64,000 nucleotides of DNA from Devosia pacifica (GTDB lineage Bacteria; Pseudomonadota; Alphaproteobacteria; Rhizobiales; Devosiaceae). How positions within the stretch are numbered: position 1 is the stretch's first letter; each line of letters opens with the position of its first letter. Shown here one piece after another: positions 28,087 to 39,745 of the stretch. The notes under the pieces were generated by a model. That model did no database searches and was not told the origin of the DNA. It saw only the letters and a list, made by a program, of their open reading frames with translations. The DNA lies in NCBI RefSeq assembly GCF_014652635.1, contig NZ_BMZE01000003.1, positions 248,001-312,000 on the forward strand, read 5' to 3'. The translations under genes and the position numbers were made by a program.

Positions 28087-28539
28087 TCAGCGCAGGCGGG
28101 CGAAAAACTTTCGCAAGAGTTGAGCTGCAGAGTCGCCGGCTATGCCCCCCAAGACTTCCGGCCGGTGATGACAACTCCGCTGATCGAAAAGCCGCACCCC
28201 GTTATCGACCGCGCCCGCCTTGGGGTCCTCCGCACCATAATACACGCGCCTCAGTCGCGTATGGGCGATAGCGCCCGCGCACATCGCGCACGGCTCAAGC
28301 GTGACATAGAGATCGCAGCCATCAAGCCGTCCCGTTCCGCGCGTGGCGAGGGCGGAGCGCATGGCAAGCAGTTCGGCATGTGCCGTGGGGTCGGCAAGCG
28401 CCTTCATGCGGTTGCGCTCAGCCGCGAGTAGTCTGCCATTCTCGACGATCACCGCCCCCACGGGCGCTTCGCCCGCTTCTGCGGCCTCCTGTGCAAGAGC
28501 GAGCGCAAGCTGCATCGGCGGTTGATCTTGCTGGGTCAT
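28087..28539 (-). CDS. tadA: tRNA-specific adenosine deaminase
   Basis: This 150-residue zinc deaminase converts A34 to inosine in tRNA-Arg(ACG). The zinc site is complete: HAELLAM (His and catalytic Glu) and PCAMCAGAI (two Cys). The APVGAVIVENG start and LRRVYYGAEDPKAGAVDN region are typical TadA rather than guanine or cytosine deaminase. The start is ATG at 28539. Divergent from the membrane-anchored hypothetical gene. Confidence 0.93.
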   Translation of the reverse strand: MTQQDQPPMQLALALAQEAAEAGEAPVGAVIVENGRLLAAERNRMKALADPTAHAELLAMRSALATRGTGRLDGCDLYVTLEPCAMCAGAIAHTRLRRVYYGAEDPKAGAVDNGVRLFDQRSCHHRPEVLGGIAGDSAAQLLRKFFARLR

Positions 28540-28626
28540 GATGCTCTTGCTTTAGCGTGCCGATCTCGATGCGCGATCTGCATATGGCGATGAACTTCAC
28601 CTTTAGCAGCGGGTTGGCGCAAGGCA

Positions 28627-29295
28627 ATGCAGTGGCTTTCTGAACATACCGATACGATCAACCTGTTCGTCAACGTGGCGATGCTGATCGTCTGGATTCT
28701 CTATCTGCACTTGCTGTTCACCACCTTTCGGCAACAGAACCGGCCTAATATTCTTATTAATCGTAGCGCCGGGTACGACGCGGACAGCCGCTGCCTGATC
28801 AGCAATATGAGTTCGAGCCCGATCTACATTCAGGCCATTCTCGTGCAGTTGATCAAGGGCGAGCACATCTGGCAGCGCACGATTTCCGACACCATAAAGC
28901 TGACCGACGAGCAGGCGGCCAGCCAACCAATGGCGTCGACCCAGCAGGGTCCTCTACGCGACGGCGAGTTCCTCGATATCGGCACCTTCGGAAGGCTGGC
29001 CGAGCGTGTCATCAACTACCACCAGCGCGAGGATAACGTTCCAGACTCTATCGCCGATGCCGACAGGATCAAGGTAACGGTGATCGCGGTGTTTACGGCT
29101 CGCAATCACCTGATCGGGGCTCAGAGAAGCTTTGCCGTCAACAAGCGGCGCAACGTGGTCAGCCTCGTGCCGGACACGGTGATGGCAGAACAATTGATCG
29201 GTTGGCGGCAGCGCCGCGCCCTCGCCGCCGCCTTCACCTATTCGGCGTCGGGCGTGTCGGAACTACCCGAGGATCCGACTTCGCCTACGACTTGA
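28627..29295 (+). CDS. Membrane-anchored hypothetical protein
   Basis: This 222-residue protein is not recognised. It has one N-terminal helix ([21 protein letters not shown]), and the remaining 190 residues are soluble with alternating hydrophobic strands and no cysteine cluster or nucleotide motif. The pattern [23 protein letters not shown] suggests an Ig-like or beta-rich domain facing the cytoplasm, with the helix as anchor (inference). Its start, ATG at 28627, has AAGG three bases upstream, which is poor. The end overlaps the permease gene by 11 bases on the other strand. Confidence 0.65.
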   Translation: MQWLSEHTDTINLFVNVAMLIVWILYLHLLFTTFRQQNRPNILINRSAGYDADSRCLISNMSSSPIYIQAILVQLIKGEHIWQRTISDTIKLTDEQAASQPMASTQQGPLRDGEFLDIGTFGRLAERVINYHQREDNVPDSIADADRIKVTVIAVFTARNHLIGAQRSFAVNKRRNVVSLVPDTVMAEQLIGWRQRRALAAAFTYSASGVSELPEDPTSPTT

Positions 29296-30042
29296 GCCGA
29301 TAGCCGGTGCGGAAAATCCAACCGACAACGCCGATGCAGGCGGCGAGGAATATACCAATCATCACCAGGCTGACGGAAACATCGACATCTGAGATGCCGT
29401 AAAAGCTCCAGCGGAAGCCGCTAACCAGGTAGAGCACCGGGTTCGCCAGCGAAATGGTCTGCCAGATCTCCGGCAGCACGTTGATCGAATAAAAGGTGCC
29501 GCCCAAAAAGGTTAGCGGCATGATCACCAGCAACGGTACGGTCTGCAACTGCTCCATACCCTTGGCAAGAATGCCGATGATGAAGCCAACGAGACTGAAT
29601 GTCAGCGCCGTGAGCACCAGGAACAGCGCCATGAACACAGGATGTTCGATGCGTAGCGGCACGAAGAATCCGGCCGTGAGCAGCACGAGGATCCCGAGGA
29701 TCATCGATTTGGTTGCGGCCGCACCGACATACCCCAGCACCACCTCGAAGTACGAAACCGGCGCCGACAGCAATTCGTAGATCGTGCCAGTGAACTTTGG
29801 AAAATAGATACCGAACGAACCGTTTGAGACGCTCTGGGTAAGAATCATCATCATGATCAGACCCGGCACGATGAAAGCGCCATAACTGACACCTTCGATT
29901 TCTGTTATGCGCGACCCGATGGCCGCACCGAACACGACGAAATAGAGCGAGGTCGAGATCACCGGCGCGATGATCGACTGCAGGGGCGTGCGAAAGGTGC
30001 GGTTCATCTCGAACTTGTAGATGGCGCGTATGGCTTCGAGAT

Positions 30043-30046
<4 letters not shown>
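29285..30046 (-). CDS. ABC-2 type permease (YadH-like)
   Basis: This 253-residue protein has six membrane helices and the ABC-2 membrane signature ([20 protein letters not shown]). The N-terminal ALKRT-like [20 protein letters not shown] is typical of YadH permeases. It overlaps the upstream ATP-binding gene by four bases (ATGA), so the two subunits are translated together. Substrate unknown. Confidence 0.92.
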
Positions 30047-30972
<926 letters not shown>

Positions 30973-31154
30973 GGAGAAGCTCCTGCAAGAAAGTGTACGG
31001 TATCGTGCCGGGCGGCAGGCGGGACCGGAGATGTGTGCTCTCACGCGCCGGATAGCAAGAGCAAGACGACAGGAAAATGACGGGGAGCGGCTGAAACACC
31101 CGGGTCGGCATCGTGATGCCGCTGCATTATGCTTGGCCCAAGGAGAATCGCCAC

Positions 31155-32966
31155 ATGCCGATCCGGCAATTGCCAGAACCGCTGATCAATCGCATTGCTG
31201 CCGGCGAAGTTGTCGAGCGGCCAGCCAGCGTCGTCAAGGAACTGGTCGAGAACGCTATTGATGCCGGCGCACGGCGCGTGCTGGTGACAACTGCGCATGG
31301 CGGCAAGAGCCTGATCCGCGTCGAGGACGATGGCTGCGGCATGAACGAAGCCGATCTGGCTCTGTCGGTCGAGCGGCACGCGACCTCAAAGCTCGATAGC
31401 GATGCACTGGACGATATCCGTACGCTTGGATTTCGCGGCGAGGCGCTCGCTTCTATCGGTTCGGTTTCGGAGCTGAGGATCTCATCGCGCCCCGCAGACG
31501 CCGAGAGCGGCTTTACTCTCACGGTTTCCAACGGACGGAAGCGACCGCCAATGCTGCTGGCGATGAACCGGGGAACCAGCATAGAAGTGCGGGATCTGTT
31601 CGCGCAGGTGCCGGCGCGTCAGAAGTTCCTCAAGTCGGACAGGGCCGAAGCCAACGCAATAACCGACGTCCTGCGGCGCCTCGCAATGGCCAACCCGGCG
31701 GTTCATTTCCGCATCGAGGGCTCGGACCGTTCGGGGCTCGACTGGCCGGCCGTCGATGGAGACGGCGCTCTCGCGACGCGGCTGTCGCAGGTGATGGGCG
31801 GGGAGTTCGTCGACAATGCTGTGCCGCTCGCCATGGCACGGCATGGCGTCGTCCTTGCGGGCATGGCCGGGCTGCCGACATTCACCCGTGCGAACTCGCT
31901 CAATCAGTACGTTTTCGTCAATGGCCGCTCGGTCCGCGACAAGCTCCTCACCGGGGCCGTGCGTGCCGCCTACGCGGATTATGTGTTCCGCGACCGGTTT
32001 CCGGTGATCGCGCTTTATCTTTCGATCGATCCGGGCGAAGTCGACGTCAATGTGCATCCCGCGAAGGCGGAACTGCGATTTCGCGATACAGGCGCCGTTC
32101 GTGGCGCGGTGATCCGTGGCATTGGCGAGGCGCTGCACGCTGCTGGTTTCAAGGCATCAAACACGGTCGCCGAAGATATCCTTGATGCTTTTCACGCGCC
32201 GGCTTCGGAGGCGGGCCCAATCGCGGCGGAGACGTCGAGCACGCGATTTGGTCTCGCCGAACCCGCCACGCCATTCCAGTACGCAACCGAGCTTACCCAG
32301 AGATCTTACGCCCCTTCCCTCGCCGAGCTGTCGCTTCCGAGCGCCCGTGTCGAGCCAGTGGGCGATGCTCTTCCCGATGACACGCACCCTCTTGGCACCG
32401 CCCGGGCGCAGATTTTCGAAAACTACATCATTGCGCAAAATGCCGAGGGGCTGCTGCTTGTCGACCAGCACGCGGCGCATGAGCGTCTGGTCTATGAGCG
32501 GTTCAAGGCGCAGTTGGCATCGGGGCCGGTTGCGAGCCAAGCACAACTGATCCCGGTGATCGTTGAACTGCCGGAAGACGATTGCGAACGGCTCGAAGAT
32601 GTTGCGCAAACGCTCGAACGGCTCGGGCTTTATCTCGAGCGCTTCGGACCACGCGCCATCGCGGTGCGCGAGACCCCTGCCCTGCTTGGCCGCGCCGATA
32701 TTGAAGGCCTCGTTCGCGACATCGCCGACCAACTGGCAGAATGGGGCTCAACCTCGGCCGTATCGGACCGGCTCGAGGCGATCATCGCCCGCATGGCGTG
32801 CCACGGTTCGGTGCGTTCCGGGCGACGTCTGCGGGTCGACGAAATGAATGCCCTGCTGCGCGACATGGAGGCGACCCCGCACTCTGGCCAGTGCATTCAC
32901 GGCCGCCCCACCTATGTCGAACTCAGCCAGCGCGATATCGAACGGCTGTTCGGCCGCAGCCGGTAA
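31155..32966 (+). CDS. mutL: DNA mismatch repair protein MutL
   Basis: This 603-residue protein starts at the ATG at 31155, with AGGAGA eight bases upstream. The GHKL ATPase is complete ([34 protein letters not shown]). The C-terminal domain has [12 protein letters not shown], the D-Q-H-A-x2-E-x4-E endonuclease motif, plus the partner segments ACHGSVRSG and [12 protein letters not shown]. The protein should therefore nick DNA itself, as in organisms without MutH. It converges on edd with only two bases between the stops. Confidence 0.97.
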   Translation: MPIRQLPEPLINRIAAGEVVERPASVVKELVENAIDAGARRVLVTTAHGGKSLIRVEDDGCGMNEADLALSVERHATSKLDSDALDDIRTLGFRGEALASIGSVSELRISSRPADAESGFTLTVSNGRKRPPMLLAMNRGTSIEVRDLFAQVPARQKFLKSDRAEANAITDVLRRLAMANPAVHFRIEGSDRSGLDWPAVDGDGALATRLSQVMGGEFVDNAVPLAMARHGVVLAGMAGLPTFTRANSLNQYVFVNGRSVRDKLLTGAVRAAYADYVFRDRFPVIALYLSIDPGEVDVNVHPAKAELRFRDTGAVRGAVIRGIGEALHAAGFKASNTVAEDILDAFHAPASEAGPIAAETSSTRFGLAEPATPFQYATELTQRSYAPSLAELSLPSARVEPVGDALPDDTHPLGTARAQIFENYIIAQNAEGLLLVDQHAAHERLVYERFKAQLASGPVASQAQLIPVIVELPEDDCERLEDVAQTLERLGLYLERFGPRAIAVRETPALLGRADIEGLVRDIADQLAEWGSTSAVSDRLEAIIARMACHGSVRSGRRLRVDEMNALLRDMEATPHSGQCIHGRPTYVELSQRDIERLFGRSR

Positions 32967-32968
32967 CC

Positions 32969-34783
32969 CTAGCTAAAAACGCTGGCGCCCTGATCGGCAG
33001 CGCCGACAAGGCTTCTGAAGCCTGCGAACAGTTCGCGCCCCATGCCGTAATGTTCTCGGCGCAAATCTTCGGTCGCCGGCGTACGTGCGAAAAACTCGCG
33101 TTCGTCCCCGATGAAATCCAGCGTTCCGCTCTCAGCATCGAGGCGGATGATGTCGCCGTCGCGGATCTTCGAGATGGCGCCACCATCGACAGCTTCAGGC
33201 GTCATGTGGATGGCAGCCGGCACCTTGCCCGAGGCACCCGACATGCGTCCATCGGTCAGCAACGCCACCTTGAACCCACGATCCTGAAGGACACCGAGAG
33301 CGGGCGTCAACTTGTGCAGTTCCGGCATTCCGACGGCGCGCGGACCGGAGAACCGAACGACAGCGATGATGTCGCCGGTCAATTCGCCTGCCTTGAATGC
33401 AGCCTGTAAACCTTCCTGTCCGTGGAAGACGCGCGCCGGCGCCTCAACGAAACGGTGCTGTTCTTTAACGGCTGAAATCTTGATGACCGACGTACCGAGA
33501 TTGCCCTTGAGCCGCTTCAGCCCGCCTGTCTTCTGGAACGGGGTTTTCGTCGACGTCAGCACCTTTGGAAGCGCCGATTCAGCCGGTGACGGTTCGAACT
33601 GCAGTTCATCGTCGATCAGCTTCGCCTCAACGGCGTATCGCGACAGCCCGCCACCCCACACGGTCTTGACGTCCTCGTGCAGATATCCGGCCTCGAGCAG
33701 CTCGCGGATCAGGTATCCCATGCCGCCTGCAGCGTGGAAATGGTTCACGTCGGCGACGCCGTTCGGGTAAACGCGCGCCAGAAGCGGCGTCACATCCGAC
33801 AGGTCCGACATGTCGTCCCATGTTACCTGCAGACCGGCGGCGCGGGCAATCGCGATCAGGTGCAGCGTATGGTTGGTGGAACCACCCGTCGCATGCAAAC
33901 CGACGAGGCCGTTGACGATCGCCTTCTCGTCGACGATGTGCCCGATAGGTGTATAGTCATTGCCGAGGGCAGTCAGCGACAGTGCGCGCTTAGTGGCTTC
34001 CCTCGTCAAGGCATCGCGCAACGGCGTGCCTGGATTGACGAAGCTGGCGCCTGGCAGGTGCAGGCCCATGATTTCCATCAGCATCTGATTGGAATTGGCG
34101 GTGCCGTAAAAGGTGCAGGTGCCCGGCGAATGATAGGAGCGGCTTTCCGCCTCAAGCAGTTCGGCACGCCCGACCTTGCCCTCCATATAAAGCTGGCGGA
34201 TCTTGCTCTTTTCGTCGTTCGGCAGGCCCGACGGCATCGGCCCGGCCGGGATGAACACTGCCGGCAGATGTCCGAAGCTCAGCGCGCCGATCATCAGCCC
34301 CGGCACGATCTTGTCGCAAATGCCGAGAAACACTGCAGCGTCGAACATGTTGTGGCTGAGCGCGATACCGGTCGCCATGGCGATGACATCGCGGCTGAAT
34401 AGCGACAAATCCATGCCGGGCTGGCCCTGGGTGACGCCATCGCACATCGCCGGCACACCGCCGGCGACCTGCGCCGTCGCGCCGATGTCGCGCGCTGCCT
34501 GTTTGATGATATCCGGATAGAACTGATACGGCTGATGCGCAGAGAGCATGTCATTATAGGCAGTAACAATGCCCAGGTTGGGCACTGAACCGCCGGCAAG
34601 TGATGCCTTTTCAGACGGACTGCATGCAGCAAAGCCGTGTGCAAGGTTGCCGCAGCTCAGGGTCGAGCGATGAACGCCGTCCTGCCGGGCCTGTTCGAGC
34701 CTGTCGAGATAATCGCTTCGCGTGGCGCGACTGCGCTCCGCGATCCGGTCGGTGACATCCTGAATTGCTTTTTGAACGGACAT
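32969..34783 (-). CDS. edd: 6-phosphogluconate dehydratase
   Basis: This 604-residue IlvD/Edd family iron-sulfur enzyme makes 2-keto-3-deoxy-6-phosphogluconate in the Entner-Doudoroff pathway. Characteristic parts are [18 protein letters not shown], the cluster cysteines in [18 protein letters not shown] and [14 protein letters not shown], and the end [20 protein letters not shown]. Its ATG at 34783 has AAGGAG six bases upstream. It is the last gene of the kinase-zwf-pgl-edd run, after a 141-base gap. The aldolase gene eda is not in the window. Confidence 0.96.
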   Translation of the reverse strand: MSVQKAIQDVTDRIAERSRATRSDYLDRLEQARQDGVHRSTLSCGNLAHGFAACSPSEKASLAGGSVPNLGIVTAYNDMLSAHQPYQFYPDIIKQAARDIGATAQVAGGVPAMCDGVTQGQPGMDLSLFSRDVIAMATGIALSHNMFDAAVFLGICDKIVPGLMIGALSFGHLPAVFIPAGPMPSGLPNDEKSKIRQLYMEGKVGRAELLEAESRSYHSPGTCTFYGTANSNQMLMEIMGLHLPGASFVNPGTPLRDALTREATKRALSLTALGNDYTPIGHIVDEKAIVNGLVGLHATGGSTNHTLHLIAIARAAGLQVTWDDMSDLSDVTPLLARVYPNGVADVNHFHAAGGMGYLIRELLEAGYLHEDVKTVWGGGLSRYAVEAKLIDDELQFEPSPAESALPKVLTSTKTPFQKTGGLKRLKGNLGTSVIKISAVKEQHRFVEAPARVFHGQEGLQAAFKAGELTGDIIAVVRFSGPRAVGMPELHKLTPALGVLQDRGFKVALLTDGRMSGASGKVPAAIHMTPEAVDGGAISKIRDGDIIRLDAESGTLDFIGDEREFFARTPATEDLRREHYGMGRELFAGFRSLVGAADQGASVFS

Positions 34784-34924
34784 ATACGCTCCTTTGCTTC
34801 CTCCAGCCTACCGACTGGAAGAACCGCCATGGGCGCGGATGCACACCGCCAGTCCAGCGGCGATCCGCGCCTTCGCCGATGTCCGTGAGCCAGACCGGTC
34901 GATTGGGGACCGGCCCAGGTCAGC

Positions 34925-35617
34925 CTATGGACACCAGTAAACTGTCATCGGACGCTCGGCGCGCAGAACCGCGCGCACCGGCATGTCCTCTACCGGACCG
35001 TCGGCGAGCGCCTTTTCAAGCGTCTCAGCCTTCTCGTCGCCCTCAATGTGCAGATATAAACCGTCCGTTGCGAGGAGCCGCGACAGGGTGAACGTGATGC
35101 GCGGTTCGCCAGCGCCCGGCGCCCTGATCGCCACAACAGGCCCTTCGCCGTTCAGCGCATCCTCGAGCGCGTCGCCACCGGGAAAGAACGAGGCAGTGTG
35201 ACCGTCATTGCCCATGCCCAACACGACTGCCGCGAAGGTCTGCGGCAGCGGCTTGAGCGCTTCGGTAGTGCGCGCCAAGGCCTCGGCGTCCGGCTCTTCT
35301 CCGCCGGAATAAAGCGGAATGAAGCGCGCCGTCGCGGCCGGGCCCTGCAACATCTTGGTGTTGACGAGGTTGGCGTTCGAGCGCTTCGAGAGTTCATCGA
35401 CCCAACGTTCATCGACGAGCGTCACCAGCACTTTTTCCCACGCGATATCCTTGCGCTTGCCAAGAACAGCGAAAAATCTGGCTGGCGTCGATCCGCCCGA
35501 GACCGCGACCGAGGCGATCCCGTCGCGTTCAATCGCTTCGTTGATACGGGATGCAACGGCTTCAGCGAGTTCGGCTGCAAGCGTATCGCGGTCGGCAAAG
35601 CTCTTGCGATCGAGCAT
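34925..35617 (-). CDS. pgl: 6-phosphogluconolactonase (DevB type)
   Basis: This 230-residue protein hydrolyses 6-phosphogluconolactone to 6-phosphogluconate. Motifs are VAVSGGSTPARFF, LVDERWVDE near residue 70, and VVLGMGNDGHTASFFP near residue 135. The ATG at 35617 shares one base with the zwf stop (TGATG), giving tight translational coupling; GAGG is about ten bases upstream. It sits between zwf and edd, the usual rhizobial order. Confidence 0.95.
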   Translation of the reverse strand: MLDRKSFADRDTLAAELAEAVASRINEAIERDGIASVAVSGGSTPARFFAVLGKRKDIAWEKVLVTLVDERWVDELSKRSNANLVNTKMLQGPAATARFIPLYSGGEEPDAEALARTTEALKPLPQTFAAVVLGMGNDGHTASFFPGGDALEDALNGEGPVVAIRAPGAGEPRITFTLSRLLATDGLYLHIEGDEKAETLEKALADGPVEDMPVRAVLRAERPMTVYWCP

Positions 35618-37098
35618 CAATTGTCATCCTCGTGCCAGGTGCGGCCATCGCGCTCGATAAGAGCGATAGAGCCCGTCGGGCCCCATGTGCCCGCCGTATA
35701 GGGCTGAGGCGGCTCCGAGGCACGATCCCAGGCTTCACGGATCGGATCGACCCAGCACCAGGCGGCCTCAAGCTCGTCGCGACGCATGAACAGCGTCTGG
35801 TTGCCGCGCACGACGTCGAGCAGCAGACGTTCATATGCCTCGGGCGTGCGCTCGCTAAACGTTTCGGCAAAGCTGAGATTGAGTGGGACTTCACGCAGGC
35901 GCATGCCGCCCGGACCCGGGTCCTTGATCATCATCAACAGCTTCACACCCTCGTCAGGCTGCAGACGGATGATCAGCTTGTTGGACTTCGGCGCGCCTTC
36001 GGCGTGATCGAAGATCGAGTGCGGTATCGGCTTGAACTGGATGACGATCTCGGAAACACGCTTCGCCATGCGCTTTCCGGTCCGCAGGTAGAACGGCACG
36101 CCCGACCAGCGCCAGTTCTCGATTTCAGCCTTCAGAGCTACAAACGTTTCGGTACGCGAACCCTTCTTGTCCTCCGGCAACTCATCCTGATAGCCGGCAA
36201 CCGAGGTCGTCTCGGACGCCACGCCGCGATACTGGCCACGCACGGTGACCTTGCCGACATCACCATTGGCGATGGGCTTGAGGGAACGCAGAACCTTGAG
36301 CTTTTCGTCACGAAGGGCGTTGGCATCGTCCGAGGCCGGCGGCTCCATCGCCACAAGGCACAAGAGCTGCAGCATGTGGTTCTGGATCATGTCGCGCAAA
36401 GCGCCCGATTCGTCGTAATAGCCGCGCGTCCCTGCGCCGACGGATTCCGCCACGGTGATCTGCACGTGGTCGATATGCGCGGAATTCCAGATCGGCTCGA
36501 ACAGCGTATTGGCGAACCGAAGCGCCAGCAGGTTCTGGACCGTTTCCTTGCCGAGATAATGATCGATCCGGTAAACCTGATCTTCCTTGAAGATCTTGGC
36601 GATGCCGTCGTTGATATCTTCAGAGGATTGCAGATCGTGTCCAAGCGGCTTTTCCAGCACGACACGCGCATCACGGCGGTAGTATTTGCGCTTGCCGAGA
36701 TAATCGGCGATCGGACCGAAAATATCCGGGGCAACGGCGAGGTAGAACGCGCGCACGACCTTGGTGTCGTCGCGTAGCGCCTTGCCGAGGTCCCCCCAGC
36801 CTTCGCGGTTCATCACGTCATTGATGACGTAGGAGAAGATGGAGACGAACCGATCGATCGTGTCCTTGTCCTGATAGTCTTTCTCGACGAAATCGGCGAT
36901 GGCCTTGCGCGCAGCCTCCTGAAAGTCCTCATCGGACAGGGGCGAGCGCGACACGCCAATAATGCGCGAGTTCTCATCGAACTGCCCGTCTAGGAAGCGA
37001 TGATAAAGCGCCGGGATCAGCTTACGCTTGGTCAGGTCGCCTGTTGCGCCGAACACGACGTAGTCAAAAGGCTGGACCGGAATGATGCGGCTGGACAA
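35617..37098 (-). CDS. zwf: Glucose-6-phosphate 1-dehydrogenase
   Basis: This 493-residue enzyme oxidises glucose-6-phosphate. The NADP-binding GATGDLTKRKLIPALYHRF is at the N-terminus, and the active-site RIDHYLGKETVQNLLALRF is near residue 185. The start is TTG at 37098, with AAAGGGA seven bases upstream; no ATG occurs close by in frame. It lies 23 bases after the sugar kinase gene and overlaps pgl by one base. Confidence 0.96.
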   Translation of the reverse strand: MSSRIIPVQPFDYVVFGATGDLTKRKLIPALYHRFLDGQFDENSRIIGVSRSPLSDEDFQEAARKAIADFVEKDYQDKDTIDRFVSIFSYVINDVMNREGWGDLGKALRDDTKVVRAFYLAVAPDIFGPIADYLGKRKYYRRDARVVLEKPLGHDLQSSEDINDGIAKIFKEDQVYRIDHYLGKETVQNLLALRFANTLFEPIWNSAHIDHVQITVAESVGAGTRGYYDESGALRDMIQNHMLQLLCLVAMEPPASDDANALRDEKLKVLRSLKPIANGDVGKVTVRGQYRGVASETTSVAGYQDELPEDKKGSRTETFVALKAEIENWRWSGVPFYLRTGKRMAKRVSEIVIQFKPIPHSIFDHAEGAPKSNKLIIRLQPDEGVKLLMMIKDPGPGGMRLREVPLNLSFAETFSERTPEAYERLLLDVVRGNQTLFMRRDELEAAWCWVDPIREAWDRASEPPQPYTAGTWGPTGSIALIERDGRTWHEDDN

Positions 37099-37121
37099 TG
37101 TGCGTCCCTTTCAGCAGGTAG

Positions 37122-38063
37122 TCAGGCAGCGGGGAAGTGTTGCTTGGCGAGAATCAGTGCCCCGTGCAGCGGTTCATAAAGAGAGCGTCGAACGAACTCT
37201 CCATAGCGGTCCTCGAACTGAGGGAAAAGACGCTCGCCAAATCCGCCAACGATTGCCATCGTCGAGATTGAGCAGGATTTGAACCAGCGAACGTAGGTAT
37301 CTACGTAATCAAGTTGGATCCTGATCATCTCGTGAGCAACCGGATCGTCCTTGTCGAGATAATCAAACAGCATCGGCATGAAGCGCGCGAATTCTGCCGG
37401 TGCCCGACCGATGAGAAGATCCGAGTGCGATTCTCCCGCATCATCCGACACGACACGTACATTGCTTCCGGTGCCGAACGACCAGCTCATCACGGCCTGG
37501 TTGTCGCCGCCGAGCGCCTCGATCACAGCGCGGGTCAGCGGCGAGTGCTCGCGCAAACCGTCTTCCGCCTCGACAGCATAGCGCACCAGTTCACGGCCAA
37601 GAATGGCGCCAGACATCTGGTCGCCAATCTGGAAGCCCCAGCCCCCGGCCTGGTAGCGCTTGCCATCGACAATGCCGAGTGCTGCCGAGCCGGTGCCGAC
37701 GATGATAACGCCACCGTCACTGCCGCCAAGCGCCCCGGCATGCGCTATATCGATATCGTCAAACACCTTGACCGCAGCGAACGGCCATTCGCGCGCCTCG
37801 AAGGCAGCACGGGCCGAGTGCATACGACCACCGGCCATGCCGAAAACCGCAAAGGTGTTCGCCGTCTCGGCAAAGTCGATGCCGGCTTCGGCAAAGGCTT
37901 CGCGCGCGCCCGTGGTGATCGCGTTATAGGCCGGCAAGCCTTCGTCAATCTGGAGGTTGGACCGGCCACCCTTGACCTCGGCCAGAGTGTTCAGATCCTT
38001 GTCAGCCAGCCTGACGCGGCAGTTGGTGCCGCCACCATCGACGCCGAGATAGTAAGTGGGCAC
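37122..38063 (-). CDS. BadF/BadG-type sugar kinase (N-acetylglucosamine/glucosamine kinase-like)
   Basis: This 313-residue ASKHA-fold kinase has the phosphate-1 motif LGVDGGGTNCRVRL at the N-terminus, VGTGSAALGI in the middle and GGFGERLFPQF near the end. The GTG at 38063 is chosen because AAGGAGG lies eight bases upstream; a GTG at 38084 would put that site inside the gene. The family includes N-acetylglucosamine and glucosamine kinases. Here it directly precedes zwf, so it may phosphorylate glucose or an amino sugar that feeds the Entner-Doudoroff pathway (inference). No other glucokinase is visible in the window. Divergent from cobP. Confidence 0.87.
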   Translation of the reverse strand: MPTYYLGVDGGGTNCRVRLADKDLNTLAEVKGGRSNLQIDEGLPAYNAITTGAREAFAEAGIDFAETANTFAVFGMAGGRMHSARAAFEAREWPFAAVKVFDDIDIAHAGALGGSDGGVIIVGTGSAALGIVDGKRYQAGGWGFQIGDQMSGAILGRELVRYAVEAEDGLREHSPLTRAVIEALGGDNQAVMSWSFGTGSNVRVVSDDAGESHSDLLIGRAPAEFARFMPMLFDYLDKDDPVAHEMIRIQLDYVDTYVRWFKSCSISTMAIVGGFGERLFPQFEDRYGEFVRRSLYEPLHGALILAKQHFPAA

Positions 38064-38247
38064 GCCGGCGCCTCCTTGATGCACAAAGCGTTACGCGGTT
38101 GCGGCGGACCATAATGGCAAAGCCACTAAGACGAAAGTAGGATAGGCCGGTATTTTGTATTGGCAAATCGGGTTTTTGCATGCCTGACTTGCGGCAGACG
38201 CGGCGCAACTGCACCAATGGGTGAAACGCAATTCGAGGAGGTCTTTG

Positions 38248-38781
38248 ATGGCGCGGCATGTCTTGATCCTTGGCGGCGCACGATCGGGAAAATCGGCACT
38301 GGCAGAAAACATCGCAACGTCGCTCGGTTCGCGCCCCGCCTATATCGCGACAGCGGAAACGCTCGACGAGGAGATGAAGGAGCGGGTTCGTACGCATCAG
38401 CGGCAGCGCCAGGGTCGGTTCGAAACCATCGAAGAGCCGATCGACCTGGTGGAGAGTCTTCATGCCGCCGCCGCGCACCACGATGTCATTTTGGTCGATT
38501 GCATCACCCTGTGGATCACCAACCTCTTGATGGTGGAGGCCAACGTCGCCGGCGCCGTAGAGGAGTTGACGCAGGCACTACGCGAAATCGAGAGCACCAT
38601 GGTCGTGCTGGTGTCGAACGAGGTGGGCCTCGGTATCGTCCCCGAGAATGCAATGGCTCGTAGTTTTCGTGATCTCGCCGGTTCGGCGCACCAGAGATTG
38701 GCGTCAGTGTGCGACCACGTCTATTTTGTTGCTGCCGGCCTGCCACTGGTGATGAAGGGACAAGCGCTCTACAGCCGCTAA
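38248..38781 (+). CDS. cobP: Adenosylcobinamide kinase / guanylyltransferase
   Basis: This 177-residue P-loop enzyme phosphorylates adenosylcobinamide and adds GMP. It has Walker A GGARSGKSALAE at the start, the conserved RTHQRQRQGRFETIEEP stretch with its active histidine, and LVDCITLWITNLLM. The ATG at 38248 has GAGGAGG five to seven bases upstream. No B12 box is found in the 184-base divergent gap to the kinase gene. It converges on cbiB with one base between stops. Confidence 0.95.
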   Translation: MARHVLILGGARSGKSALAENIATSLGSRPAYIATAETLDEEMKERVRTHQRQRQGRFETIEEPIDLVESLHAAAAHHDVILVDCITLWITNLLMVEANVAGAVEELTQALREIESTMVVLVSNEVGLGIVPENAMARSFRDLAGSAHQRLASVCDHVYFVAAGLPLVMKGQALYSR

Positions 38782-38782
38782 A

Positions 38783-39745
38783 TCATAGCGCCGGCAGCGC
38801 CAATGCCACGATCAGCGCAGCGCCCAGCAAGATGTTGAGCGTGCCGCGATAGAGCGTCAGGGCCTGCCGGATATCCGCTGGGCCGAGCGTCTTGCGCCCA
38901 TCACCCATTGTCGGCAGGTCCACCATCTCGCCGTCGTAGCTGCGCGGTCCTCCGAGGGCCATCCCGAGAGCGCCCGCCATTGCCGCCTCCGGCCAGCCGG
39001 CATTCGGCGACTGGTGCTTTGAAGCATCGCGCTGCGCCGTCTGCCAGGCGCGCGGCGGGCTGGCCCCGGGCATCAGAATCGCAGCGATCACGATCAATCC
39101 GGCACTGAGCCGCGCCGGCACGAGGTTCACCAGATCATCGAGCCGGGCCGAGGCCCAGCCGAACTCGGCATAGCGCTCATCGCGGTGCCCGACCATTGAA
39201 TCAGCGGTGTTGATCGCCTTGTACAAGGCGATGCCCGGCAGGCCGAAGATGAACAGCCAGAAGAACGGGGCGACGACACCGTCCGACGTGCTTTCAGCCA
39301 GCGATTCGACCGCGGCGCGACTGACCCCGGCTTCATCCAGCCGCTGCGGATCGCGCCCGACAACGTGGCTGACAGCCTCGCGCCCGTCGGCAAGAGAGCG
39401 CTCGAGCCCATCGGCCACTGCGGCGATGGCGCGACCGAGCTCCTTCTGCGCCAAAAATGCGGTCGCAAGGATCGCCTCAAGCACCCAGCCGAACGGCATG
39501 GCGCGCAGGATCTGCTGTATGGCGAAACTTGGCACGAAGACCGCGACAAGCACGACGGCGAGACAGACAACGCCGCGGTCACGACGCTTTTGCGGATCGA
39601 GCGATGATTTGTTGAACCGCCGATCGAGCATTGCGATCAGCGCGCCTACCCACATGACCGGATGGCCGATGGCGCGCATGACGCTATCGGGATAGCCCCA
39701 GATCCGTTCCACCAGAAGGGCCAACGGTGCCAGAAGCAGGCTCAT
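38783..39745 (-). CDS. cbiB: Adenosylcobinamide-phosphate synthase (CbiB/CobD)
   Basis: This 320-residue integral membrane protein attaches aminopropanol (phosphate) to cobyric acid. Typical segments are ERIWGYPDSVMRAIGHPVMWVG, VGRDPQRLDEAGVSRAAVESLAES with TSDGVVAPFF, and INTADSMVGHRDERYAEFGWASA. The ATG at 39745 overlaps the cobQ stop by four bases. It is the last gene of the cobA-cobB-cobQ-cbiB unit. The usual partner for the linker, a CobC/CobD decarboxylase, is not seen here. Confidence 0.95.
   Translation of the reverse strand: MSLLLAPLALLVERIWGYPDSVMRAIGHPVMWVGALIAMLDRRFNKSSLDPQKRRDRGVVCLAVVLVAVFVPSFAIQQILRAMPFGWVLEAILATAFLAQKELGRAIAAVADGLERSLADGREAVSHVVGRDPQRLDEAGVSRAAVESLAESTSDGVVAPFFWLFIFGLPGIALYKAINTADSMVGHRDERYAEFGWASARLDDLVNLVPARLSAGLIVIAAILMPGASPPRAWQTAQRDASKHQSPNAGWPEAAMAGALGMALGGPRSYDGEMVDLPTMGDGRKTLGPADIRQALTLYRGTLNILLGAALIVALALPAL

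Noticed and set aside
34784..34924. Terminator between edd and pgl
   Set aside because: A CCGGTC/GACCGG hairpin exists near 34895, but the stem is short, no T-run follows, and the genes form one pathway operon.
38064..38247. Possible cobalamin riboswitch upstream of cobP
   Set aside because: A CAACTG and a CAAATC-GGG stretch recall parts of the motif, but no B12 box, GCCACTG or GGTG/CCC arrangement is present on either strand.
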